Assembly (NCBI GenBank): GCA_027943245.1
Contig: JANDJZ010000307.1
Coordinates: 1-12,619, forward strand
Length of the DNA: 12,619 nucleotides
Reading direction: 5' to 3'
Source: Acanthamoeba sp. SK_2022b
Lineage: Eukaryota > Discosea > Longamoebia > Acanthamoebidae
In this document: piece by piece, positions 1 to 9,603 of the stretch
Position numbering within the stretch: the stretch's first letter is position 1
How the letters are laid out: each line of letters begins with the position of its first letter
Notes under the pieces: generated by a model
What the model was told of the DNA's origin: nothing
The model's input: the letters and a program-made list of their open reading frames with translations, nothing else
The model's database searches: none
Position numbers and translations under genes: made by a program

Positions 1-29
1 TTATTAAATATATTCTGGGGGGCGAGTAG

Positions 30-537
30 AGGTACGTGCGCAAGGTCATCTCGCACGAGAACGCGTTCGACCTGTTCGCCGAGACCTACACGAAGCACAA
101 GCAGCAGATCTCGCTCGAGTGCCTCTACTTCATCGAAGAGCACTTTGCCAAGCTGCTCAAGCACAACCGGGAGGGCTTCCGCAAGCTGCCCGAGGCCGTG
201 CTCGCCGAGGTCCTCAGGAGCGACCGCCTGACCGTGGGCGACGAGTACGTCCTCTTCCTCGCCCTCGTCGACTGGGGCCGCGCCGCCCTCGCCCGCGAAC
301 GGCCCGACCTCGACGCCGCCGCCGCCGCCGCCACGCCTCTGTCCTCCTCCTCCTCCTCCTCGCTGTCGTCGTCGTCCGCCGCCGCCGCCGCCTCGAGCCC
401 CAGCCCTGCTGTCACCGAAGCGCTGCGCCTCCGCCTGGCCTCGCTCATGAACCACATCCGCTTCCCCATGATGTCGCCCCAAGGTGCCCCCCCCCCCTTT
501 GCCTGCCTTCTATGCCGTTGCTCATAGCGCGCGTTGT

Positions 538-603
<66 letters not shown>

Positions 604-1723
604 CACACACAACACATAGGTCTGGAGGAGGCGGAGAAGACCGGCCTGGTGCCGGGCAATCTGCTCTACGAGGCGTTCAGGTACCACGTGCTGCTGCGGG
701 ACGGCGTGGTGGCCGATAAGGAGGGCCTCGACGATGAGGCCGACGAGGCAATCTCTTTGTCGTCGTCTTCGTCGTCGTCATCGCTGGCGGTCGTCGGTGA
801 CGACCAACAAAACCCGCGGCTGCGGCGACGCAAGTACCACACCTACTTCCTGTGGGACCCGTCCTGGCACGGCCAAAACATCCAAATCGAGGTAACGACA
901 CGCAACACACGCATGCCACGCGCGCGCGCGCGCGACGCACGAGTCGTTTGCTGACGTCATCAAAACAAAACGCGCGCGGAATGCGCAGGACAAGGGCCGC
1001 ACGGTGCGCAAGGTGAAGGCGGGCTGGTACTCGCTGGCCATCGGGTCGACGGGCTTCTCGACGGGGAAGCACTACTGGGAGATCAAGGTCAACGGACACG
1101 AGTTCTCGGTGGGCGTCGTGCTCAAGTCGCTCCCCTCCACAAACCTGGACAATTACCTCGGCGCGTCCACGGACGGCTGGGCCTACGAGGCCGCCGGCCA
1201 ACGCAAACGGTTAGGACCTCCTCCCCCCTCTCTCTCTCTTTATTCGTTCTTTTGCTGTCGCTTTTCGCTCTTTGTGGAGAGGGGGGGGGATAGACACTGA
1301 TCACCACCGGGCGGTTGGGGTGTCGTGTGCGTGAACAGGGGCGGCGTGCGCACGGCCTACGGTGAGGCGTATGGGATGGGCGACCACGTCGGCGTGCTGC
1401 TCGATCTTGAGCAGGGACACCTCACCTTCTTCAAGAACGGTACTGCACATTTCTTGCTCCCCCCCCCTCTCTTCAGGCTCTCCACTGCTCGTTCTGACGT
1501 TTTGCCGGCGACGCAGGCAAGTCCATGGGCTCGGCCTTCACCGACCTGCCCACGGGCACGCCCATTTTCGCCGCCATCGGCTGGCGAGACGGTGCGACAC
1601 GTATCTCTTATTTATTTCATGATTTAAAAATATTAAATGAGAAACAAATGTGTCGTCGTGTCGTCGTCGCGTGCAGGCACGGGAACGATCGTGCCGGCCT
1701 GGTGCTGCTCGATGAATCTGTGA
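30..1723 (+). CDS. BACK-SPRY domain protein, 5' end outside window (six exons)
   Basis: Exons read as 30-483, 620-891, 989-1209, 1339-1439, 1517-1591 and 1677-1723 (TGA). All five introns are GT-AG and phases match, giving 389 visible residues. An acceptor (TAG, 27-29) suggests the gene starts upstream. The first two exons show a BACK-type helical region (LECLYFIEEHFAKLLKH, then LRSDRLTVGDEYVLFLALVDW). This is interrupted by an Ala/Ser-rich stretch encoded at about 310-405 and resumes with the segment ending RYHVLLRDGVV. Exons 3-6 give a SPRY/B30.2 fold: GWYSLAIGSTGFSTGKHYWE, later LLDLEQGHLTFFKNGKSMGS and IFAAIGW. In the known family, BTB-BACK-SPRY proteins are often adaptors for cullin-3 ubiquitin ligases. 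A BTB domain would lie upstream and is not seen, so the adaptor role is inference. The SPRY call is firm; the BACK call is good. Confidence 0.82.
539..616 (+). repeat. (CA)n microsatellite in intron 1 of the BACK-SPRY gene
   Basis: Uninterrupted CA dinucleotides run from 539 to about 602, then slightly broken units reach the 3' splice site (AG at 618-619). The repeat occupies the place where a polypyrimidine tract would be expected. Open frames reading through it (poly Thr-His or Val-Cys) are artefacts of the repeat. Confidence 0.97.
919..934 (+). repeat. (CG)8 alternating tract in intron 2 of the BACK-SPRY gene
   Basis: Eight CG units sit inside the 97-nt intron at 892-988. Alternating purine-pyrimidine CG is the classic Z-DNA-prone sequence. 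It is a short low-complexity tract with no other visible role. Confidence 0.85.
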
Positions 1724-2050
1724 AGCAACAGCTCCCACGTCTCCGCCCGCACACGCGCGGCTATTTATTGTTGATAAAAAAAAAATAAAAAGAAGTGTCC
1801 TCATTGGTCACGCTTACTGCCCCCAGACCGCATCCTCTTTGTGTTGTTGATGTTGTGCAGAATAACTACAAAACACCACCCAACCACTCCACCACACCAC
1901 TGCACTACCCCACTGCACCACACCACAATCAGCATGTTGAATGAAACATGAAGGCTGAGGAACCTGGCAAGTTTTGTGGTGGAACAGTCTACATGTACTA
2001 GTAACAAAGAAGCAACAACAATGAATAAAAAAGAAGGAAGGCGAGTGGTC
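1724..2050. other. 3' flank of the BACK-SPRY gene, no gene seen
   Basis: AT-richer sequence with an A-rich run (about 1777-1792), probably 3' UTR and intergenic. It includes a stretch rich in CCAC/CACC at about 1873-1926. No CpG occurs from 1831 to 2041. The minus-strand open frame across 1801-2082 has no coding bias and is not supported. Confidence 0.5.
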
Positions 2051-2205
2051 TCATAGGCCCATAGTACTGGGTAGTTGTCCATAAACCTCCAGCTCGCTCC
2101 CCGCCAGCTGCTCCTTCTCCAGCAGGTAGTCCAGCCTCATCGCGTGCGGCATGCCGTCAAGCGATCTGGCCACGACGACATGGAACGTTCTGAATGTTGG
2201 GACTT
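2051..2205 (-). pseudogene. Orphan C-terminal coding tail (exon or gene remnant), unidentified
   Basis: The minus strand reads 50 codons to a TGA at 2053-2051, including HVVVARSLDGMPHAMRLDY and LLEKEQLAGSELEVYGQL. GC-rich third positions through most of it match real exons in this window. It is preceded by a possible 3' splice site (TTTCTAG, ending 2206), and the same frame hits TAA further upstream at about 2251-2249. I see no convincing partner exon between here and the translocase start. It may be the last exon of a gene whose upstream exons I could not recognise, or the surviving end of a gene lost when the translocase region moved in. I do not recognise the protein family. Coding character is likely; gene status is unresolved. 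Confidence 0.45.
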
Positions 2206-2737
2206 CTAGAAAGAGGCCCGTGAAGGTAACAAAGAACAGGCCCCATTAAGCTGGCCCTCACCAGCCCATCGCCAATCAAGTAACCGATGAATTTGGAAAC
2301 GTTGTCGAAAATCGCAACGGCAAAAACGCAACGGTAAAACGCAAGAGATGAACACGCAATCGCTGTCATTTGGAGTGCCTGCGCTTCTCTAGAAGGCCGA
2401 CAGCACCATGTCACCTCCACTCAAGACACGCCGGGCGCAATCGAGGGGCATCTCTCTGCCAACTCTCGCAAATTGGCCCAATCTCAAACGGGCGCAGAAA
2501 AGCTAAGAAAAGGCACGTTTTCTCTTTTCTCGACTTTTTCGCCTTGGGCTCTCTGGGCTTGGGAAAAGACGCGGACCCATTGGCAAAGAAATTTCTAACT
2601 CCTGTCGACACCAAATTTGACGCCGGCAAAACCCCGTCGGGTGGGCACTTGAAGCGGCGGTGGACCTTTCGCTTCTTTGTTCGTTTCGTGCCTGTCTCAA
2701 CCACACCACCGTTCTCGGACCTGTTCCAGCATCCACC
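2206..2737. other. Upstream region of the ADP/ATP translocase gene
   Basis: No supported gene lies here. Open frames on both strands lack recognisable motifs and run into the translocase in wrong frames. There is an inverted CCAAT (ATTGG) at about 2579-2583 and a pyrimidine-rich run near 2518-2540. No clear TATA box is visible. The region probably holds the translocase promoter and 5' leader, by position only. Confidence 0.4.
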
Positions 2738-3858
2738 ATGGGCGATACCCTCAACAAGAAGAATGACCTTACCTCCTTCCTCATCGACTTCCTGATGGGT
2801 GGTGTCTCCGCCGCCGTCTCGAAGACCGCCGCTGCTCCCATTGAGCGCGTGAAGCTGCTCATCCAGAACCAGGTATGTGCTGCTTCCGTTTCACTGTAGA
2901 GGAGCGCGATTCTGTTGGTGCCGTCGAATCCGTCGCTGATTTTCTCGTTCGCGTCGTCCCTGTAGGATGAGATGCTCAAGACCGGCCGTCTTGCTGAGCC
3001 CTACAAGGGTATCGGTGACTGCTTCAAGAGGGTCATTGCTGAGGAGGGCTTCGGCTCCCTGTGGCGCGGTAACTTGGCCAACGTGCTCCGTTACTTCCCC
3101 ACCCAGGCCCTCAACTTCGCCTTCAAGGATCAGTTCAAGAGGATGTTCGGTTACAACAAGGTAACGGAAACATCCCTAGACCCGTAAATTTGCGGAAATT
3201 GCAGTTTACTTACAACGATTTGGAATCTGTCGCCAAAATTCAGGACCGCGATGGCTACTGGAAGTGGTTCGCTGGCAACCTTGCCTCCGGTGGTGCCGCT
3301 GGTGCCGCTTCGCTGCTCTTCGTGTACTCGCTCGACTACGCCCGTACCCGTCTCGCCAACGACAACAAGTCGGCCAAGAAGGGAGGTGAGCGTCAGTTCA
3401 ACGGTCTCCTCGACGTCTACAAGAAGACCCTCAAGTCGGACGGTATCGTCGGTCTCTACCGTGGCTTCAACATCTCGTGCGTGGGCATCATCGTCTACCG
3501 TGGTCTCTACTTCGGTCTCTACGATTCGCTCAAGCCCGTGCTGCTCACCGGCAACCTCAGCGATTCGTTCCTCGCCTCGTTCCTCCTCGGTTGGGGTATC
3601 ACCATCGGTGCCGGTCTGGCCTCGTACCCCCTCGACACCGTGCGTCGTCGCATGATGATGACCTCTGGTGAGGCCGTCAAGTACAAGAGCTCTGCCCACG
3701 CTTTCGCCGAGATCGTCAAGAAGGAGGGCTTCAAGTCGCTCTTCAAGGGCGCTGGTGCCAACATCCTCCGCGCCGTTGCTGGCGCTGGTGTGCTCGCCGG
3801 TTACGACAAGCTGCAGGTCCTCGTCTTCGGCAAGACCTACGGCTCTGGCGGCGGCTAA
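2738..3858 (+). CDS. ANT: Mitochondrial ADP/ATP translocase (adenine nucleotide carrier), three exons
   Basis: Exons 2738-2872, 2966-3160 and 3244-3858 join in phase 0 to give 314 residues, the usual length for this carrier. The start codon sits in a good context (CCACCATGG). Three mitochondrial carrier repeats are visible, with signatures PIERVK (residues 34-39), SLDYARTR (about 139-146) and [11 protein letters not shown]. The RRRMMM hexapeptide (about 244-249) is the diagnostic motif of ADP/ATP carriers and separates it from other SLC25 members. The family exchanges matrix ATP for cytosolic ADP across the inner mitochondrial membrane. No cleavable presequence is seen, as expected. Both introns are short GT-AG introns (93 and 83 nt). 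The gene converges on ferrochelatase, 271 bp downstream. Identification is essentially certain. Confidence 0.98.
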
Positions 3859-4129
3859 GTCCCCACTCCCCCGATTGTTCCATCAGATCTTCTCGCACGA
3901 CCAACACCCCCCCGGGCTGCGACCCGCTCTTAGGAGCGTTAGCAAACCCATCTCTATTAAAATCCTACAAAAATCTACTCGATTCGCCCCCTTCATTTAC
4001 TTCGATCTTTTTAAGGCATCTCTCCTTACCCATCTCATGATGTGTCAACAACGTCATGGCAGGAGCAGCTTCTGTTTTCTTTCCGTTTATTGACAAGACA
4101 GGGAACTGGGCTGCTGTCGTGCACACAGC

Positions 4130-6354
<2,225 letters not shown>

Positions 6355-6623
6355 CTTATTTTTGTGTTGTTAAAATCTGCACGAGCGTTGGCGGCCGGGA
6401 CAGGATGCGCGTGTGAGCTACAAGGATGGCAGAGCGCCAAAAGCGCCAACGAGCAGGCAATGTGTGGATCACAACGAACCGTGTGTAGTGTTAGCATAAA
6501 CACCACGTATGCGCGATGACCCAAAGAATGTCAATAATGTGTGGATAAGAATGTTAAAGACAAAAAGGAAATGCAGGGAGAGCTCGTTTATTTGGCGTGG
6601 ATTCAGGTTACACAGCTGTTACG
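6355..6623. other. Upstream region of the ferrochelatase gene, no gene seen
   Basis: Sequence of mixed composition with normal CpG content up to 6622-6623. It should contain the ferrochelatase promoter and leader. I see no TATA box at the expected distance and no motif I can name. The plus-strand frames here lack coding character. Confidence 0.4.
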
Positions 6624-7385
6624 TGGCTGATTGACTGGGTTTTTAAATATATCTTTTTAAAATTTAACTTACCTTTCTTCAGAGCTTTTTGACAGGGTAT
6701 AGAGGTGAAGCATGCCACAGCACCCACTATGGCATTGGCATAGTCTGCACAGCACCTGTCATGCCTGCCATGAGAGTCAATGTTGTTTACCATAAGGAAG
6801 CAGTGTTGGGTTCCTCATTACTTTGCTGATCATGTTACATATGTGTGGTGCCATACTCACCACAGGCACTTGTTCAATGCTGTATGATACCTTTCACCCC
6901 AGTGTGAAGTGCCCCTATTGCTGCATATTCTCAGCAACAATCCACCTCTTTGGCATCCCAAGCTGGCCATTGTGAACAGTGGAAGAATTTGAAGCTGACA
7001 CAAACATCCTCCAATCTCAGAAACTGAGTGTTTTCAACAGTCAAATCAGCAGTAATGCAGCTGTAGACATCTAGAACACCTTCCCAGACAGGTGCTGTCT
7101 ACAGAAAAAGTGTAGTGTCTCATTTTCAAATGCTCAGAGTGGCATTAGAAAGCATGCAAAGCACACAAAGCAAGTTATAGCTTCCCTTCCCCACACCAAC
7201 ATTGTCCCTGCTTTTTACACTGGCCATCAGCAATCATTAATATGCTCCTCAAGTTCCTAATGCACAACACACAGCCCAGCAATCAAGTAATTAGCATGGG
7301 TGCAATCTGAAGATCTCCCTTGCTCCAGTTTTCACAACTACAGGGGGACAAGCACCAGCAAGCCTGGCTCTTCATCCTCTGTTTT
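6624..7385. other. 762-bp CpG-void block, probable decayed insertion
   Basis: Read base by base, no CG dinucleotide occurs between 6624 and 7385, although the block is far from GC-poor. Flanking genes are full of CpG. TG and CA dinucleotides are conspicuous (for example around 6715-6770 and 6838-6875), the expected products of deamination of methylated CpG on either strand. No intact gene lies in it. It ends about 60 bp from the 3' end of the tRNA-Asn gene. The most likely reading is an old inserted element that was methylated and has mutated; the element type is not identified. Confidence 0.6.
6673..7233 (-). pseudogene. Broken minus-strand reading frame inside the CpG-void block
   Basis: On the minus strand, one frame from 7233 to about 6841 is open in long pieces, including about 55 codons uninterrupted between a TAG near 7100 and a TGA near 6933. 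It is broken chiefly by TGA, which is what CGA codons become after deamination. After a frame change, a second piece starts at ATG 6793 and runs to 6673, where a textbook donor (AAAG then GTAAGT) follows. This piece contains SHGRHDRCCADYANAIVGAV. The HD...ANA..GA pattern recalls the end of large-terminase nuclease domains, but that is only a resemblance. The family is not identified, and this could also be chance openness in a stop-poor sequence. Confidence 0.35.
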
Positions 7386-7433
7386 CGCCATGCTAACCTT
7401 CCAGTCCAGATTCCACAAGTGGGCTGACGAAGC

Positions 7434-7437
7434 AAAA
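7434..7437 (-). terminator. Pol III T-run after tRNA-Asn (minus copy)
   Basis: On the minus strand the tRNA is followed within about 6 nt by TTTT, the usual RNA polymerase III stop signal. Confidence 0.6.
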
Positions 7438-7442
7438 GAAAG

Positions 7443-7515
7443 CTCCCCGGGCAGGGTTCGAACCTGCGACCTCACGGTTAACAGCCGTGCGCTCTACCAA
7501 CTAAGCTACCGAGGA
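7443..7515 (-). tRNA. tRNA-Asn (anticodon GTT), copy 1
   Basis: The minus strand folds as a standard 73-nt cloverleaf. The acceptor stem is TCCTCGG with CCGGGGA (one G-T pair) and the discriminator is G. The D-arm is GCTTAGTTGGTAGAGC. The anticodon stem-loop is CACGG-CTGTTAA-CCGTG with anticodon GTT, and the T-arm is GCAGG-TTCGAAC-CCTGC. No intron and no encoded CCA are present, as in nuclear genes. Internal A and B boxes are intact. It is identical base for base to the copy at 10625-10697. Confidence 0.98.
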
Positions 7516-7665
7516 TGTCTTGCTGTCGACATCCATGCTTGCCCATTTTAGGGCCTCAATCCAATATTTACGTGAAAAAATAAGAATCAGCCCCGCCCAT
7601 TCTGCTCGTCGGGCCAATCGGCACGGTGTGTCCAAAAGTTATCGGGCCGTGCTCGTGACCTGATG

Positions 7666-7671
7666 TATAAT
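7666..7671 (+). promoter_or_regulatory. TATA-like box upstream of the PSI-like membrane protein gene
   Basis: TATAAT lies 27 nt before the start codon at 7698, in otherwise GC-rich surroundings. The spacing would imply a very short leader, which is plausible in amoebae. Supported by position only. Confidence 0.4.
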
Positions 7672-7697
7672 CGTCGCCATCACACCACAACGACACC

Positions 7698-8412
7698 ATG
7701 GCGCGCCAACACCAGTACACCAGCTTCTTGAGCCTTCTTGTGCTGTTTGCGGCCTTCCTGGCTGTCTTCGCCTCTGCGGAAGAGCTCCCGGTGACCAGCG
7801 ATGCTGCTCCCGTAGAGGAGTCCTCTTCCTCATCTGCAGCCCAAACTCCTGTTGAGGCTGACGCCCTCTGCTATCTGTCCACCGACTGCTCCACCTGCAA
7901 TGTACGTCCATCAGATCCTTCTTTGATCCACTTTCTTAGGGTGGCTCATGATCGCATCTCCGATACAGGGTAACTGTGGCTGGTGTGGCGATAGCGACAG
8001 CTCCGGCTACTGCACGGCATGCTTCAGCAGCACCAGCTGCAGCAAGCCCAGCTCGTGCACGCGCAAGTACTGGACTCACAACATCTGCCCCAGCGTACGT
8101 TGCCGCTTCTCTTTGCCTCTGGGTCCTCGTTTGGTGACACCGGTGATTCCACAGGACGTGGACGCTGTCGTGCTGGGTGTGGGCGCCATTATTGGCATCA
8201 TCGTCGCCTCCATCGTGGGCTTCTGTTGTCTGGTGGCCATTGTGTTCGGCCTCATCTTCTGCCTCTGCTGTCGCCCGCGCCACAGCACCTACGTCATCGC
8301 AGGCCAGCCTCAGGTCCACCATGTGCACCACGAGCAGCCCATCCTGCACCACCACCAAGACCACCACCACCACGGCTACTCCCACCACGCAAAGCATTAC
8401 AACGCTGTCTAA
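7698..8412 (+). CDS. Small secreted-type single-pass membrane protein: PSI-like Cys-rich ectodomain, His-rich tail
   Basis: Exons 7698-7901, 7969-8094 and 8155-8412 join in phase 0 to give 195 residues. Residues 1-27 form a clear signal peptide (hydrophobic LSLLVLFAAFLAVFASA). A Ser/Glu-rich spacer follows, then residues 58-108 hold ten cysteines, including CSTCNGNCGWCGDSDSSGYC. The CxxC...CxWC pattern resembles the PSI (plexin-semaphorin-integrin) fold. Residues about 115-149 are one long hydrophobic segment ending in several cysteines. The last 46 residues contain 15 histidines (HHVHHEQPILHHHQDHHHHG). Expected topology is ectodomain outside and His tail in the cytosol. Function is unknown. 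Metal binding by the tail is inference. Each intron is about 60-70 nt with good GTACGT donors. Confidence 0.85.
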
Positions 8413-8460
8413 GTCCGGCGTGTGGCTGTACAGCGACCAAACAATTTTCCTTATTTTAAA

Positions 8461-8468
8461 TATATAAT
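8461..8468 (+). promoter_or_regulatory. TATA-like box in the 73-bp gap before the BPL_N-like gene
   Basis: TATATAAT sits in an AT-rich island between the stop of the upstream gene (8412) and the candidate starts at 8486 and 8495. If it directs initiation about 25-30 nt downstream, the second ATG (8495) is the more likely start. The same AT-rich stretch may also serve 3' end formation of the upstream gene. Confidence 0.4.
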
Positions 8469-8485
8469 TTATTTTTTCCATTTTT

Positions 8486-9490
8486 ATGTTTCTCATGTCG
8501 GGAGGAGGGGTGGTGCTGGTGTACGACGATGAGGGAGTCGGAAGGCGCAGCCTCGAGCACACCCTGCACAGTCTCCGGCGCCACCTCGACCCGGCCAAGC
8601 ACGCCGTCCGGCGCATAAACGCCGCTGGCCTCGCCGCGGCAGGCCAACCGCCGGACCAGATGACCGCCTCCTGGGTGGACGAGGCCGTGCTGTTGGTGAT
8701 GCCCGGCGGGGCCGACGTGCCCTACGACCGGGCGCTCAGGGGGGCGGGCAACGCCGAAATCCGCCGCTTCGTCGAGGAGCGGGGAGGCCACTACCTGGGC
8801 GTGTGCGCGGGGGCCTACTACGGCTGCGCGAGGGTTGAGTTCGAGAAGGGCAGCGCCGCCGGGCTGGAGGTGTGCGAGGACCGCGAGCTGGGCTTCTTCG
8901 CGGGCACGGCCCGGGGCGCCTACTTCCCCGGCTTCGCCTACGCGAGCGAGAGCGGCGCCAGGGCTGCACTGCTGGACCTGGTCGAGGAGGAGGAGGAGGA
9001 GTACTACGCCATCGCCACCACACACACAACACAAGCCGAGCCCAGCGTTGGCCAGCCCCGCCGCCAGGCAGTCGTCTACTACAACGGCGGGTGCAGCTTC
9101 GTGGGCTCGGACCCGGCGTGCAGGCCGCTTGCGTTCTACAACAGAGACCATATCAGGCGTGACGATGAAGATGAAGATGAAGGTGACGATGACGGCGACG
9201 ACGACGTGGCCATCATCGAGTGCCGCGTGGGCAAGGGCAAGGCCATTCTGTGCGGCGTGCATCCGGAACACGACCCCCGCCTGCTGTTGACGGCGAGCGA
9301 GGCCTCCGCGGAGAGCGGCGATCCGCATCTGCGCGCCATCTTGGGCCCGTTGCTGGCGGGCGACCACCAGCGCCAGATGGTGTTCCGGTCCCTCCTCCGC
9401 CGCATGGGCCTCTCCCTAGCGCCCGACCACCACCACCACCACCACCACCACCACCACCACCACCACCACCAATGCGCTACGGGCCAGTAG
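8486..9490 (+). CDS. BPL_N / class-I glutaminase-like domain protein with C-terminal poly-His
   Basis: Single open frame of 334 residues without introns; Met4 (8495) is an alternative start. The N-terminal half begins with a beta strand (GGGVVLVYDDEGVG), then VLLVMPGGADVPY and the nucleophile elbow YLGVCAGAYYG with Cys about 107. This is the pattern of the N-terminal domain of fungal biotin-protein ligases (BPL_N), a DJ-1/glutaminase-type fold. Later conserved pieces are VYYNGGCSFV and GKGKAILCGVHPEHDP. No biotin-ligase catalytic domain is present, so it is a stand-alone BPL_N protein of unknown activity. Low-complexity inserts interrupt it: a Glu run, an Asp/Glu-rich stretch (about 225-240), and fourteen consecutive histidines near the C-terminus. 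The family call is good; the biochemical role is not known. Confidence 0.85.
   Translation: MFLMSGGGVVLVYDDEGVGRRSLEHTLHSLRRHLDPAKHAVRRINAAGLAAAGQPPDQMTASWVDEAVLLVMPGGADVPYDRALRGAGNAEIRRFVEERGGHYLGVCAGAYYGCARVEFEKGSAAGLEVCEDRELGFFAGTARGAYFPGFAYASESGARAALLDLVEEEEEEYYAIATTHTTQAEPSVGQPRRQAVVYYNGGCSFVGSDPACRPLAFYNRDHIRRDDEDEDEGDDDGDDDVAIIECRVGKGKAILCGVHPEHDPRLLLTASEASAESGDPHLRAILGPLLAGDHQRQMVFRSLLRRMGLSLAPDHHHHHHHHHHHHHHQCATGQ
9427..9471 (+). repeat. (CAC)14 codon repeat encoding poly-His
   Basis: A trinucleotide tract in frame with the BPL_N-like gene, fourteen CAC codons just before its last few residues. Absence of synonymous CAT codons shows recent slippage rather than long-conserved histidines. 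Confidence 0.95.
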
Positions 9491-9603
9491 TCCACGATGA
9501 CGATGGCGTTCATCGCCTCGTCTGGCTGAAAAGACGTTTGCATTGTGTTGCGTTTATTATCTCTGTGGTGTGTGTGGTGACCTAGTGGTTGGGGTTTGGT
9601 GGC

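Noticed and set aside
1801..2082. Minus-strand 93-codon hydrophobic frame
   Set aside because: AT-rich 3' flank without coding bias, in a different frame from the coding-like tail at 2051-2205.
7300..7551. Plus-strand open frame crossing the tRNA-Asn gene
   Set aside because: It reads antisense through the tRNA and has no protein features.
8456..9367. Long minus-strand open frame (303 codons) opposite the BPL_N-like gene
   Set aside because: Shadow of a GC-rich coding region; the plus strand carries the recognisable conserved motifs.
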